The notes beneath the pieces were generated by a model that was not told where the DNA came from, made no database searches, and saw nothing but the letters and a program-made list of their open reading frames with translations. A stretch of 64,000 nt of DNA from Agrobacterium tumefaciens (lineage in GTDB: Bacteria; Pseudomonadota; Alphaproteobacteria; Rhizobiales; Rhizobiaceae), in the NCBI RefSeq assembly GCF_009649785.1, contig NZ_WJOK01000001.1, positions 186,001 through 250,000 of the forward strand. The letters are read 5' to 3'. The position numbers were made by a program, and so were the translations under genes. Shown in pieces: positions 46,146 to 58,070 of this stretch (position 1 is its first letter; each line of letters begins with the position of its first letter).

Positions 46146-47138
46146 ATGAAGAAACTTGTCGTGGCGGGAATGCTGGGGCTTGCAGCCTGCACCGGCTTGA
46201 GCGGCACAGCCGTTTCGGGTCCGCTGTTCGGTGCGGGGGGTAGCTTCGGCACGATCAACTCTCAGCAGGTCCCAATTGTGCGGGTTCAGGCCAATGAAGC
46301 CTATAAGGTTCAGCAGCTTGAAGAACAGATCCGGCAGCTCAACGGCCGTATCGAAGAAATGAGCTTCCAGCTTTTGCAGATGCAGGAAACGATCCGCAAG
46401 GCGCAGGAAGACAATGAATTCCGCTTCCAGGAACTGGAAGGCGGCAAAGGCGCGAGTACCACCGCGCCGAAAAAGAAGGCGGAGGCCACTCCGGCCGCTC
46501 CGCCGAGCGACGACGTTGCAACGATCATCGAAACGCCACCTCAGGGTGGCGCTTCCGTTTCGCCGTCCTCTTCCGCGAACGCGCCGACGAGTGCACCGGG
46601 AGAGACGACGCTTGGCTCCATCGAGCTTGATTCCAAGGGCATGCCGATCGGTGGCTCATTGAACCAGGGTGCCAACAATTCTTCCGGTAGTCTTCCGGGC
46701 GTTACCACCGGCAACGGTTCGCGCAAGACCGATCCGGTCAACACCGCAGCACTCACCAGCGAGGGCGATATCTATCAGGCTGCTTACGGTCATGTTCTTT
46801 CCGGCGATTACAAGCTTGCGGAGCAGGGGTTCCAGCAATATCTCCAGGGTTACCCGAAAGGCACCAAGGCCGCCGATGCCAGCTTCTGGCTGGGCGAGGC
46901 ACAATATTCGCAGGGCAAGTTCAACGAGGCCGCAAAAACTTTCCTGAACGGCCATCAGACCTATGGCAAGTCTCCGAAAGCACCGGAAATGCTGATGAAG
47001 CTCGGCATGTCGCTTGCAGCTCTGGACAACACCGAGACCGCCTGCGCCACGCTGCGCGAAGTGCCGAAGCGTTATCCCAGTGCTTCAAAGACTGTGCTGA
47101 ACAAGGTTGCCAGCGAACAGAAGCGGCTGAGCTGCTGA
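46146..47138 (+). CDS. cpoB: Tol-Pal associated protein CpoB (YbgF)
   Basis: 330 aa, periplasmic. Signal sequence about residues 1–26; trimerising coiled coil EAYKVQQLEEQIRQLNGRIE; Pro/Ser linker; C-terminal TPR block YGHVLSGDYKLAEQGFQQYL, GEAQYSQGKFNEAAKTFL and ACATLREVPKRYP. CpoB links Tol function to peptidoglycan synthesis during division. Follows pal; tilS begins 30 bp after. Confidence 0.92.
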   Translation: MKKLVVAGMLGLAACTGLSGTAVSGPLFGAGGSFGTINSQQVPIVRVQANEAYKVQQLEEQIRQLNGRIEEMSFQLLQMQETIRKAQEDNEFRFQELEGGKGASTTAPKKKAEATPAAPPSDDVATIIETPPQGGASVSPSSSANAPTSAPGETTLGSIELDSKGMPIGGSLNQGANNSSGSLPGVTTGNGSRKTDPVNTAALTSEGDIYQAAYGHVLSGDYKLAEQGFQQYLQGYPKGTKAADASFWLGEAQYSQGKFNEAAKTFLNGHQTYGKSPKAPEMLMKLGMSLAALDNTETACATLREVPKRYPSASKTVLNKVASEQKRLSC

Positions 47139-47168
47139 TCTTGCTCCTGCCATGGCGGCGGTCTTTCC

Positions 47169-48506
47169 ATGCCGGTTGATGTCCGCATTTTGAACGAAAA
47201 GACGGTTGCGCCGCTCGCTGCGGCTAGGTCCTTCGTCGAAAATCTTCGCAAACCCGTCCATATTCTCATCGCAATCTCCGGCGGTAGCGATTCCACCGGT
47301 CTGTTGCTGGCAATGCATGAGGCGAGGGCGGAGGCAGACCCCGACCGGGTGCGGCTTTCCGCCGTCACGGTTGACCATGCCCTAAGGGCGGAATCCGCTG
47401 ATGAGGCTCACAAGGTCTCCCTGCTCTGCGCGGAACTCGGTATCCCGCATACCGTGCGCCGATGGGATGATCCCAAACCCGCTTCCGGCATTTCCGAAGC
47501 CTCTCGTCTTGCCCGATATAGTCTGATCGCCGACGTTGCGAGCGACATTGGCGCCGATCTCATCGTGACAGGGCATACTCTTGGCGACCAGCGGGAAACC
47601 GTGGCGATGCGTGCCGCCAGAAGCGGCAGCAGCGAAAATCTCGGCCTCGCCGGCATGGCGGATGCTGTATTATACGGTGGACGCCACTGGATCATGCGGC
47701 CGTTTCTGACCTGTGAAAGACAGGAGATCCGCGATTTCGTATTATCTCGCTCGCGTGGCTGGTCTGACGACCCTAGTAATGACAACGCGCGCTACGAGCG
47801 GGTTCGTGTGCGGCAGTCGCTTTCCGACTCTCCGCCGCCGTTTGATGCGCAGGCCGCCGTCAAACGACAGGCATATTCCGAGAAAACCGCCTTTTTTCTC
47901 CAACAAAACGTAGAAGTCTTTCACGCCACGCTCGCCAGATTGTCGATTGAAGGCCTGATGCCCGATCTTCCCGAATTTCGGCACGGGCTAGCGGTGCTCA
48001 TCGCTAATCTCGGTGGAAGGGCCTATTTCCCGGCGGCCAGCAGCATGGATCGGGTGTTGCAGTTTCTCAAAACCAGCGAGAACGGACGGATAACGGTTGG
48101 CCGCGTTCTTTTCGATCGCCGAAAGGACGGGCTTTATCTTTTCCGCGAGCATCGGAATATGCCGGAACTGCAAGTCGAGGCTGGCGGGCAGGGCCTCTGG
48201 GACGATCGTTTCTTTGTGAAAAACACATCGGCTTTTCCGGTCAATATTGCGGCGGGCAGGACGGGTGGCATTGCGGATGCGGCAGCGCTTTTTCCAGCGG
48301 TGCCGCCAGGGATTGCAAAACAGGCGATGGCGATCCTGCCGCAAATTGCCGCGTTGGTTCCCGGTCGAGCCTCTCCGGAAGGTGCCATCAGTATCGTGCC
48401 GAGGCTTGCCCCCTTCGATCTTTTTCTGCCGCGCTTCGACCTTGAGTTGGCGAATGCCATCGCGGTTTCATTCGGCCGTGCGGCCTATCCACAGCCGCCG
48501 GTTTAA
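47169..48506 (+). CDS. tilS: tRNA(Ile)-lysidine synthetase TilS
   Basis: 445 aa. It modifies C34 of tRNA-Ile2(CAT) to lysidine so it reads AUA. PP-loop [63 protein letters not shown]. The C-terminal domain is less conserved, as is usual. Start ATG 47169. Follows cpoB closely and is probably in the same transcript. A tRNA with anticodon CAT lies later in the window. Confidence 0.92.
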   Translation: MPVDVRILNEKTVAPLAAARSFVENLRKPVHILIAISGGSDSTGLLLAMHEARAEADPDRVRLSAVTVDHALRAESADEAHKVSLLCAELGIPHTVRRWDDPKPASGISEASRLARYSLIADVASDIGADLIVTGHTLGDQRETVAMRAARSGSSENLGLAGMADAVLYGGRHWIMRPFLTCERQEIRDFVLSRSRGWSDDPSNDNARYERVRVRQSLSDSPPPFDAQAAVKRQAYSEKTAFFLQQNVEVFHATLARLSIEGLMPDLPEFRHGLAVLIANLGGRAYFPAASSMDRVLQFLKTSENGRITVGRVLFDRRKDGLYLFREHRNMPELQVEAGGQGLWDDRFFVKNTSAFPVNIAAGRTGGIADAAALFPAVPPGIAKQAMAILPQIAALVPGRASPEGAISIVPRLAPFDLFLPRFDLELANAIAVSFGRAAYPQPPV

Positions 48507-48660
48507 ATCCGGCCTCTTTTTCGTGAATTGCCTTGGAATAGTTTTTACACCAAAACGCATCAGATAACGCCCTTTGCCTTGGCAACGGCAGATGTCGTCC
48601 TTATGTTAGGGTCGAGTAATAGCGGGCAGCAAACATGTCCGTGTGAGTTCGGGGAGTTCG

Positions 48661-50625
<1,965 letters not shown>

Positions 50626-50649
50626 TTGCCTGGCCAAGACGACTATTGA

Positions 50650-50685
50650 AAAAGGTCATCCGGTTTTCCGGGTGGCCTTTTCAGT
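50650..50685 (+). terminator. Terminator of ftsH
   Basis: AAAGGTCATCCGG-tttt-CCGGGTGGCCTTTT, a 13-bp stem with two G–U pairs. Confidence 0.82.
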
Positions 50686-50813
50686 TTGGTAACAAGATAT
50701 AAGCCATTTTTGCGGTAATTTACGTGCTGTTTATCGTGGTTTGTGGCATTTAGCCAAAAACGCTTCCGGTAGTTTTATGCTATGCCGGAATGCCCGAAAG
50801 ATTTGGAGTTCAA

Positions 50814-52166
50814 ATGGCACGCCGTTATTTCGGAACCGATGGTATCCGCGGACAATCGAACGTCTTCCCCATGACGCCGGATCTGGCGATGCGTGTGGGC
50901 ATTGCGGTCGGAACGATCTTCCGCCGGGGCCATCATCGCCATCGTGTCGTGATCGGCAAGGATACCCGGCTTTCGGGCTACATGCTGGAAAACGCGCTGG
51001 TCGCAGGTTTCACCGCGGCCGGCCTTGATGTCTTCCTGCTCGGGCCCATTCCAACCCCCGCTGTTGCCATGCTGACCCGCTCGCTGCGGGCCGATATCGG
51101 CGTAATGATCTCGGCGTCGCACAACCCATTTTCCGATAATGGAATCAAGCTTTTCGGACCCGACGGATACAAGCTTTCCGACGAGCTTGAGCTGGAAATC
51201 GAAGATCTTCTCGACAAGGATCTCTATGCCCAGCTCGCCAAGCCGAGCGAGATCGGACGCGCCAAGCGCGTGGATGGCGATATCTACCGCTATATCGAAT
51301 TCGTCAAACGTACCCTGCCGCGTGATGTGACGCTGAGCGGGCTCAGGATTGCCATCGACTGTGCCAATGGCGCTGCCTACAAGGTGGCTCCCGCAGCGCT
51401 CTGGGAACTGGGCGCCGAAGTCGTTACCATCGGCAACGAGCCGAACGGCATCAATATCAATCTCGAATGCGGCTCCACCCACCCGGAAGCCCTGCAGAAA
51501 AAGGTGCATGAGGTGCGGGCCGATATCGGCATCGCGCTCGATGGCGATGCGGACCGTGTCATCATCGTCGACGAACGCGGCGAGATCGTCGATGGCGACC
51601 AGCTCATGGCGGTGATTGCCGACAGCTGGGCTTCCGACAATACCCTGCGTGGTGGCGGCATCGTCGCAACCGTGATGTCCAATCTCGGTCTTGAGCGTTT
51701 CCTTGGCGACAAGGGTCTCACCCTTGCCCGCACCAAGGTGGGCGACCGTTATGTTGTCGAACATATGCGCAACCACAATTTCAACGTCGGCGGTGAGCAG
51801 TCCGGCCACATCGTCTTGTCGGATTACGGCACGACTGGCGATGGGCTGGTGGCAGCTTTGCAGGTTCTCGCCAAGGTCAAACGTTCGGGCCTCACCGTCA
51901 GCGAGGTTTGCCGCAAGTTCGAGCCGGTGCCGCAGCTTTTGAAGAACGTCCGTATTTCCGGCGGCAAGCCACTGGAGAATCCGATCGTGCAGCAGGCGAT
52001 CGCGGATGCGGAAAGCGCATTGGCCAATAATGGCCGCCTCGTCATCCGCCCTTCCGGTACGGAGCCTTTGATCCGCGTCATGGCGGAGGGCGACGATAGT
52101 GCGAAGGTGGAGCAGATCGTCAACGATCTCGTCGGGGTCATCACCAATGCCCGCTCGGCTGCATAA
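50814..52166 (+). CDS. glmM: Phosphoglucosamine mutase GlmM
   Basis: 450 aa. It makes glucosamine-1-P for UDP-GlcNAc (peptidoglycan and LPS). [12 protein letters not shown] at the start, phosphoserine loop [19 protein letters not shown], metal loop [14 protein letters not shown], sugar loop [10 protein letters not shown], phosphate loop [15 protein letters not shown] 50814 has GGAG 5 nt upstream. Own terminator follows. Confidence 0.96.
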   Translation: MARRYFGTDGIRGQSNVFPMTPDLAMRVGIAVGTIFRRGHHRHRVVIGKDTRLSGYMLENALVAGFTAAGLDVFLLGPIPTPAVAMLTRSLRADIGVMISASHNPFSDNGIKLFGPDGYKLSDELELEIEDLLDKDLYAQLAKPSEIGRAKRVDGDIYRYIEFVKRTLPRDVTLSGLRIAIDCANGAAYKVAPAALWELGAEVVTIGNEPNGININLECGSTHPEALQKKVHEVRADIGIALDGDADRVIIVDERGEIVDGDQLMAVIADSWASDNTLRGGGIVATVMSNLGLERFLGDKGLTLARTKVGDRYVVEHMRNHNFNVGGEQSGHIVLSDYGTTGDGLVAALQVLAKVKRSGLTVSEVCRKFEPVPQLLKNVRISGGKPLENPIVQQAIADAESALANNGRLVIRPSGTEPLIRVMAEGDDSAKVEQIVNDLVGVITNARSAA

Positions 52167-52187
52167 ATTGCGCCACCAAATGTGAAA

Positions 52188-52222
52188 AGAAAAAGCCGGC
52201 TTTCGAGTCGGCTTTTTCTTTG
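52188..52222 (+). terminator. Terminator of glmM
   Basis: AAAGCCGGC / GTCGGCTTT hairpin followed by TTCTTTG. Confidence 0.85.
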
Positions 52223-52256
52223 AGTATTGCCTAATAAATATAGTGAATGATCGTGG

Positions 52257-52271
52257 TTAATCGGGACTTAA
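52257..52271. promoter_or_regulatory. CtrA-type box upstream of an outer membrane protein gene
   Basis: TTAA-tcgggac-TTAA, followed by CCAT, an exact TTAA-N7-TTAA(CC) CtrA site, 83 bp before the start codon of the outer membrane protein gene and clear of the glmM terminator. Confidence 0.62.
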
Positions 52272-52354
52272 CCATTTTACGCCAATCTCCGTGACTGAAC
52301 AGTTCACTGGCATTTGCTGCCGCAACGGCAGGTGCCTCTTCTGGAGTGGAAGTC

Positions 52355-53200
52355 ATGAAAAACGCTTTGGCCGGCATTCTGGCCGTTCTGATGACCGGCA
52401 CGAGCGCCTTCGCTGCCGATCTTTATCAAGCTGAACCTGCACCTGCCTATGTAGAGGCACCCGAAGTGCAGATCACGCAGGCAAGTGGTTGGTATCTGCG
52501 CGGCGACGTCGGTTATTCCTTCAACAAGCTTCGCGGCGCCAACTATTATCAGGGTGGACCGGGTGGTTATCTCGCCGATTTCGATACGGCTAATGTCAAG
52601 GATAGCTACATCGTCGGCGCCGGTGTCGGTTATCAGTTCAACAACTATTTCCGCAGTGACGTAACCTTCGATTACATGGGTAAATCGGATTTCCGCGGGT
52701 CTACCATCGGCGGCTGTGGTTCCGTGCCCGGTCCCTGCGTTTCAGCGGATCTCAGCTCGCTTAGAGCATACACGCTGATGGCAAACGCCTATGTCGACCT
52801 TGGTACCTATGGCCGCATCACGCCTTATGTTGGCGGCGGTATCGGCGGCTCCTACGTCAAATGGGATAAGCTGCGCAATACTTCGTGCAGCACCAATGGC
52901 CTTGGCTGCGACCCGACCACCGAACACGGCGGCAGAGGCAAGTGGCGCTTCGCCTATGCCCTGATGGCCGGTGCGTCGATCGATGTTACCTGTAATCTGA
53001 AGGCAGATGTCGGTTACCGCTTCCGCCAGATCAACAAGGGCGACATGTTCGATTTTGCGAATGGTGGCGGTCCTGGCCGCGACAAGGGTCTGTATTCGCA
53101 TGAGGTTCGCGTCGGTGGCCGTTATGTCTTTAACGGCTGCGATACCGCGCAATACATGCCGCCTGCCGATATTCCGCTGCAGCCTGCCGTTTATAAATAA
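52355..53200 (+). CDS. Outer membrane beta-barrel protein (Omp25/OmpA-like porin family)
   Basis: 281 aa. Signal peptide MKNALAGILAVLMTGTSAFAADL. Barrel strands with alternating pattern: GWYLRGDVGYSFNKL, YIVGAGVGYQFNNYFRSDVTFDY, ITPYVGGGIGGSYVKWD, FAYALMAGASIDV, CNLKADVGYRFRQINKG and YSHEVRVGGRYVF. Resembles the rhizobial/Brucella Omp25-Omp31 group. Two cysteine pairs in loops. ATG 52355 with GGAG. A CtrA box lies upstream, pointing to cell-cycle timing. No peptidoglycan-binding domain. Confidence 0.88.
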   Translation: MKNALAGILAVLMTGTSAFAADLYQAEPAPAYVEAPEVQITQASGWYLRGDVGYSFNKLRGANYYQGGPGGYLADFDTANVKDSYIVGAGVGYQFNNYFRSDVTFDYMGKSDFRGSTIGGCGSVPGPCVSADLSSLRAYTLMANAYVDLGTYGRITPYVGGGIGGSYVKWDKLRNTSCSTNGLGCDPTTEHGGRGKWRFAYALMAGASIDVTCNLKADVGYRFRQINKGDMFDFANGGGPGRDKGLYSHEVRVGGRYVFNGCDTAQYMPPADIPLQPAVYK

Positions 53201-53332
53201 ACGTCACGCCCGACTGTTAGCTTCAGCCGTTCGCATCCTCCTCCGGTGCGGGCGGTTTTTGTTTTCAGCGGTATCCAGTTCGTCGCATGACGCATATGGA
53301 CTAAAATTCTCATGCGTAGCGACATATTCCGC

Positions 53333-53410
53333 TTGACGGAGGCCGGTGAGAGGAATAGCAACGGCGTCAGGACACCTCTCCCTAACGAGAGGCGCCTATC
53401 TGAAAGGGTA
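53333..53410 (+). promoter_or_regulatory. Structured leader upstream of serC (candidate serC RNA motif)
   Basis: Helix 1 pairs TGAC..GCCG with CGGC-GTCA (53334–53369, one side bulged). Hairpin 2 is CCTCTC-cctaac-GAGAGG at 53375–53392. Then a GAAAGGG ribosome binding region and the serC ATG at 53416. Alphaproteobacteria have a conserved serC leader of this kind before serC–serA. Match to that motif is by recollection, not by model search. Confidence 0.55.
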
Positions 53411-53415
53411 GTCAA

Positions 53416-54594
53416 ATGACAGATATAGTGAAGCCGGACCTCCGTCCGGGCAATACGCATTTTTCTTCTGGTCCCTGCTCGAAGCGTCCCGGTTGGTCGC
53501 TAGATGCTCTCTCCGATGCACCGCTCGGTCGCTCGCATCGCGCCAAGGTTGGCAAAGCCAAGCTGAAGCAGGCCATCGATCTCACCCGTGAAATTCTCAA
53601 TGTTCCCGCCGATTATCGCATCGGTATCGTTCCCGCGTCTGACACCGGCGCCGTTGAAATGGCCCTTTGGTCGCTGCTTGGTGAACGCGGCGTCGATATG
53701 CTTGCCTGGGAAAGCTTCGGTGCCGGCTGGGTTACCGATGTCGTCAAGCAGCTGAAGCTGAAGGACGTACGCAAGTTGGAGGCCGATTACGGCCTGCTGC
53801 CGAACCTGGCGGAAGTCGATTTCGACCGCGATGTGGTTTTCACCTGGAACGGCACCACCTCCGGTGTCCGCGTTCCCAATGCCGATTTCATTCCTGCTGA
53901 CCGCAAGGGTCTGACGATCTGCGATGCCACCTCGGCGGCCTTCGCGCAGGATATGGACTTTGCAAAGCTCGACGTCGTAACCTTCTCCTGGCAGAAGGTT
54001 CTGGGCGGCGAGGGTGGCCACGGCGTCATCATCCTTTCGCCGCGCGCTGTCGAGCGTCTGCTGAGCTACGCGCCGGCATGGCCGCTGCCGAAAATCTTCC
54101 GCATGGTCTCCGGCGGCAAGCTCATCGAAGGCATCTTCACTGGCGAAACCATCAACACCCCGTCCATGCTCTGCGTTGAGGATTATATCGACGCGCTGCT
54201 GTGGGCGAAGAACCTTGGTGGCCTGAAGGCGCTGATTGGCCGTGCTGATGCCAATGCCAAGGTCATCTACGACTTTATCGAGAAGAACGACTGGATCGCC
54301 AACCTGGCCGTCAAGCCGGAAACCCGCTCCAACACCTCCGTCTGCCTGAAGATCGTCGATCCCGACGTACAGGCGCTGGATGCTGCTGCGCAGGCGGATT
54401 TCGCCAAGGGCATCGTTGCCCTGCTTGAAAAGGAAAATGTCGCCCTCGATATCGGCGCTTACCGTGACGCACCGTCCGGTCTGCGCATCTGGGCCGGCGC
54501 AACCATCGAGACGGCCGATATGGAAGCCGTCATGCCCTGGCTCGCCTGGGCCTACCAGACGCAGAAGGCAACACTTTCCAAGGCTGCCGCCTGA
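53416..54594 (+). CDS. serC: Phosphoserine aminotransferase (alphaproteobacterial type)
   Basis: 392 aa, PLP-dependent. It makes phosphoserine from 3-phosphohydroxypyruvate and glutamate. [18 protein letters not shown] is the alpha-type (TIGR01365) start; the PLP-binding Lys lies in [31 protein letters not shown] is conserved. Structured leader upstream. serA follows after 83 bp, so serC–serA form an operon in which both proteins act in serine synthesis. Confidence 0.95.
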   Translation: MTDIVKPDLRPGNTHFSSGPCSKRPGWSLDALSDAPLGRSHRAKVGKAKLKQAIDLTREILNVPADYRIGIVPASDTGAVEMALWSLLGERGVDMLAWESFGAGWVTDVVKQLKLKDVRKLEADYGLLPNLAEVDFDRDVVFTWNGTTSGVRVPNADFIPADRKGLTICDATSAAFAQDMDFAKLDVVTFSWQKVLGGEGGHGVIILSPRAVERLLSYAPAWPLPKIFRMVSGGKLIEGIFTGETINTPSMLCVEDYIDALLWAKNLGGLKALIGRADANAKVIYDFIEKNDWIANLAVKPETRSNTSVCLKIVDPDVQALDAAAQADFAKGIVALLEKENVALDIGAYRDAPSGLRIWAGATIETADMEAVMPWLAWAYQTQKATLSKAAA

Positions 54595-54677
54595 TTTTGA
54601 TACCGGCCCTGCGTTGATGCAGGGCCGCCGATTTCCCGCTTTTAAAACTGCACCGTTTTTCAAGGAGCCCCTGAACC

Positions 54678-56273
54678 ATGGCACCTCGCGTACTCGTATC
54701 CGACGAACTGTCGGAAACCGCCGTCCAGATTTTCCGTGATCGTGGCGTCGAAGTCGATTTCCAGCCGAAACTCGGCAAGGACAAGGACAAGCTGGCTGAA
54801 ATCATCGGCAATTACGATGGTCTTGCCATTCGTTCCGCCACGAAGGCGACCGAAAAGCTGATCGAAGCGGCGACCAATCTCAAGGTCATCGGCCGCGCCG
54901 GCATCGGCGTCGATAACGTCGATATCCCGGCCGCTTCGCGCCGCGGTATCATCGTCATGAACACGCCGTTCGGCAACTCTATCACCACTGCCGAACATGC
55001 GATTGCGCTGATGTTCGCCGTCGCGCGTCAGCTTCCGGCTGCCGATAGCTCCACGCAGGCGGGTAAGTGGGAAAAGTCGAAATTCATGGGTGTCGAAATC
55101 ACCGGCAAGACGCTCGGTGTCATCGGTGCCGGCAACATCGGCTCCATCGTCTGCTCGCGCGCACTTGGCCTGAAGATGCACGTTCTGGCCTACGATCCCT
55201 TCCTGTCGCCGGAGCGCGCGCAGGAAATGGGCGTGACGAAGGTTGAGCTGGATGAGCTGTTGGCGCAGGCCGATTTCATCACCCTGCATGTGCCGATGAC
55301 CGACAAGACACGCGGCATCCTCAATGCCGAAAACCTTGCCAAGACCAAGAAGGGCGTACGCATCGTCAATTGCGCCCGTGGCGGTCTGGTGGATGAGGCG
55401 GCTCTTGCCGACGCCATCAAGTCCGGCCATGTCGCCGGTGCAGGCTTTGACGTTTTCGAAGTCGAGCCCGCCACCGAGAGCCCGCTTTTTGGTCTTCCCA
55501 ATGTCGTCTGCACGCCGCATCTCGGTGCTTCGACCACGGAAGCACAGGAAAACGTTGCACTTCAGGTTGCCGAGCAGATGTCGGATTATCTGGTCAAGGG
55601 TGCCGTCTCCAACGCCATCAACATGCCATCGATCACGGCGGAAGAAGCACCGCGCCTGAAGCCTTTCATCCGTCTGGCGGATGTTCTCGGCTCCTTCGTC
55701 GGTCAGGTGCAGGAAAGCGCCACCAAGGAAATCGAAATCCTTTATGATGGCGCAACCGCCAACATGAACACCAAGGCGCTGACCAGCGCGTTGCTGGCGG
55801 GCCTTATCCGCAGCCAGGTTGCGGATGTGAACATGGTTTCCGCGCCTGTTATGATCAAGGAAAAGGGTGTTATCCTGTCCGAGGTCAAGCGTGACAAGAC
55901 CGGCGTTTACGACGGTTACATCAAGTTGACGGTCAAGACTGAAAACCAGGTTCGCTCGGTTGCTGGTACGGTGTTCTCGGATGGCAAGCCGCGCTTCATC
56001 CAGATCAAGAACATCAACATGGATGCGGATGTTGGATCGCACATGATCTACATCACCAACACCGACGTTCCCGGCATGATCGGCTTCATGGGCACCACGC
56101 TTGGTGAGGCTGGCGTCAACATTGCCAACTTCCAGCTCGGTCGTGAAAAGGAAGGCGGCGACGCCATCGCGCTTCTTTATGTCGATGGTCCGGTTTCCGA
56201 AGACGTGCTGGACAAGCTGCGCGCCAACCCGGCAATCCGCCAGGTCAGGCCGCTGACATTCAACATCGACTGA
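54678..56273 (+). CDS. serA: D-3-phosphoglycerate dehydrogenase
   Basis: 531 aa. Oxidises 3-phosphoglycerate to 3-phosphohydroxypyruvate, the first serine step. Rossmann loop TLGVIGAGNIGSIVCSRALG; catalytic Arg/His blocks VNCARGGLVDEAAL and CTPHLGASTTEAQ; ASB domain about 320–450 and C-terminal ACT domain (NTDVPGMIGFMGTTLGEAGVNI) likely for serine feedback. AAGGAG before ATG 54678. Confidence 0.96.
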   Translation: MAPRVLVSDELSETAVQIFRDRGVEVDFQPKLGKDKDKLAEIIGNYDGLAIRSATKATEKLIEAATNLKVIGRAGIGVDNVDIPAASRRGIIVMNTPFGNSITTAEHAIALMFAVARQLPAADSSTQAGKWEKSKFMGVEITGKTLGVIGAGNIGSIVCSRALGLKMHVLAYDPFLSPERAQEMGVTKVELDELLAQADFITLHVPMTDKTRGILNAENLAKTKKGVRIVNCARGGLVDEAALADAIKSGHVAGAGFDVFEVEPATESPLFGLPNVVCTPHLGASTTEAQENVALQVAEQMSDYLVKGAVSNAINMPSITAEEAPRLKPFIRLADVLGSFVGQVQESATKEIEILYDGATANMNTKALTSALLAGLIRSQVADVNMVSAPVMIKEKGVILSEVKRDKTGVYDGYIKLTVKTENQVRSVAGTVFSDGKPRFIQIKNINMDADVGSHMIYITNTDVPGMIGFMGTTLGEAGVNIANFQLGREKEGGDAIALLYVDGPVSEDVLDKLRANPAIRQVRPLTFNID

Positions 56274-56302
56274 TACCTATCGTTCCTCCCAAGGGGACAA
56301 TA

Positions 56303-56341
56303 AGGGCCGGTGCAGGGGAAACCCTGTGCCGGTTTTTTTGT
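56303..56341 (+). terminator. Terminator of serA
   Basis: CCGGTGCAGGG-gaaa-CCCTGTGCCGG, a long stem with wobble pairs, followed by TTTTTTT. Confidence 0.85.
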
Positions 56342-56498
56342 TTCTGAACCGCCGGTTTCACCGAAATGTGTGCGTGTTTCTCTCTCTGGTTGCATATCAC
56401 GAAAAATTTAAGGCGGGCATACTAAAAATGATGATCATGAGTTGCTATATCGCGTGCTGATATGCCGCTCATGGGAGGGTGGCCAACAGGAGATAGTG

Positions 56499-57581
56499 AT
56501 GTTTGCTGCCTTTCGGCGCTTCAAAGGTTTGTTCGCAGTCGCCGCGCTTGGTATCGCGGTATCTTTCGTAGCCGTCGATATGGCGGAAGCACGCCGTGCG
56601 AGCGGCGGTTTCGGTAGCCGCGGCACAAGGACGTTTTCCGCGCCGCCGTCGACCAGCACCGCCCCCGGCCAGACCGCGCCGATCAACCGCAGCATGACTC
56701 CTAACACCCAGCAAAACCAGGCGACGCCCGGTGCTGCACAGCCGGCGCGTCCCGGTGCGCAGGCACCGCAGCAGAGCCGTGGCCTGTTTGGCGGCATGAT
56801 GGGTGGCTTGATGGGCGGACTGCTGATGGGTGGCCTGTTCGGCATGCTCATGGGTGGCGGTTTCGGCGGTATGGCCGGTTTCTTCGGTATGTTGCTGCAG
56901 GTGGCGCTGATTGGCCTTCTGGTCATGTTCGCCATGCGTTTCTTCGCATCGCGCCGTCAGGGCCAGCCGGCTTTCGGTGGCGCAGGCGGATCGCAGCGCA
57001 CGGATCATTCCGGCTCCTCCTTTAATGGCGGCCCGCAGGCAGGTCCTTCCGCATCCTCGTTCAAGATTCCGAAGATCGGCGCGCTTGCCGGTGCTGCGGG
57101 CGGCGCAGCCGCGGCCACTGCCGCAACCGCAAAGCCGGTGGCACATGCCAATGCTATGTCCGAAGGTGACGAAATTGGCATTACCCAGAGCGATCTCGAA
57201 GTCTTCCAGAAAATGCTGCAGGATGTTCAGGCTGCCTATGGGGCTGAAGATTACGGCACGTTGCGCAAGCTGACGACGCCGGAAGCCATGTCCTATCTTG
57301 CTGAGGAACTGAGCGACAACGCGACGAGCGGCGTGAAAAACGACGTGCGCGACGTAACGCTGCTGCAGGGCGATGTTGCCGAAGCCTGGCACGAAGAGGG
57401 CCAGGACTATGCAACGGTAGCCATGCGCTACTCCGCCATCGACATTATGCGCGACCGCACCTCCGGCAAGGTGATCGAAGGGGACGAGCAGCATCCGTCC
57501 GAAGCGGTGGAAATGTGGACCTTCGTGCGCCGTGGCGGTAACGACAACTGGCAGGTCGCCGCCATTCAGGCCGCTGCCTGA
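56499..57581 (+). CDS. Tim44-like domain membrane protein
   Basis: 360 aa. A hydrophobic start (GLFAVAALGIAVSFVAVDMAEA) acts as signal or anchor. It is followed by a Pro/Gln/Ser-rich stretch and a striking Gly/Met-rich region (LFGGMMGGLMGGLLMGGLFG...). A TM helix (VALIGLLVMFAMRFF) precedes the C-terminal Tim44/TIM44-like domain from about residue 225 (QSDLEVFQKMLQDVQAAYG to MWTFVRRGGNDNWQVAA). Mitochondrial Tim44 recruits Hsp70 to the import channel; bacterial roles are unsettled. ATG 56499 with AGGAG. Confidence 0.85.
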   Translation: MFAAFRRFKGLFAVAALGIAVSFVAVDMAEARRASGGFGSRGTRTFSAPPSTSTAPGQTAPINRSMTPNTQQNQATPGAAQPARPGAQAPQQSRGLFGGMMGGLMGGLLMGGLFGMLMGGGFGGMAGFFGMLLQVALIGLLVMFAMRFFASRRQGQPAFGGAGGSQRTDHSGSSFNGGPQAGPSASSFKIPKIGALAGAAGGAAAATAATAKPVAHANAMSEGDEIGITQSDLEVFQKMLQDVQAAYGAEDYGTLRKLTTPEAMSYLAEELSDNATSGVKNDVRDVTLLQGDVAEAWHEEGQDYATVAMRYSAIDIMRDRTSGKVIEGDEQHPSEAVEMWTFVRRGGNDNWQVAAIQAAA

Positions 57582-57610
57582 GACGACGCGTAGTCTTGTC
57601 TGAATGAAAC

Positions 57611-57642
57611 AGCCCGGAGGTTTTACCAACCTCCGGGCTTCT
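57611..57642 (+). terminator. Terminator of the Tim44-like gene
   Basis: AGCCCGGAGG-ttttaccaa-CCTCCGGGCTT hairpin with a weak T tract. Confidence 0.7.
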
Positions 57643-58070
57643 GCGTGCCGCGATGCGTGATGCCGCGACATTGTCTTTCGTCGATAATTCAGTGATCGCG
57701 GTGGCAGATCACAACTCTCCAAAAAAATGACTGATAAATCTAACGGGTGATATCTGTATCGTCCCGCGAGTGGCTGTCCGCGTTTTCCCTGCCATGCAGG
57801 GGTTTGCGCCCTCTTCGTCGAGGTTTGGCGCTGACGCATAGCTCTTTTGCTCCACGGAATTGCCGTTTTTCATTCATCCGGTGTTCAGTCCGCGCATCCT
57901 AACCAGCATGCGTACACGTCAATGTTACTTTTCGCGCCGGTTCTAAACCGCTTTGGGAAGGGAACCACAGGCGCAAAACAGCGTTGACAATCCAATTCCC
58001 GGCCCGCCTCCCGCAAGCCGGGCTGGGTGGCCGGGCAATGCACGGCCCGCGAGAACGGAGAGCTATCGAG
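57643..58070. other. Long upstream region of the OpgC gene
   Basis: 428 bp without a convincing gene. A TTGACA at about 57983–57988 could be a −35 element but I see no good −10. The frame continuous with OpgC to 57984 starts outside family similarity, so it is treated as non-coding. No repeat or structure stands out. Confidence 0.5.
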
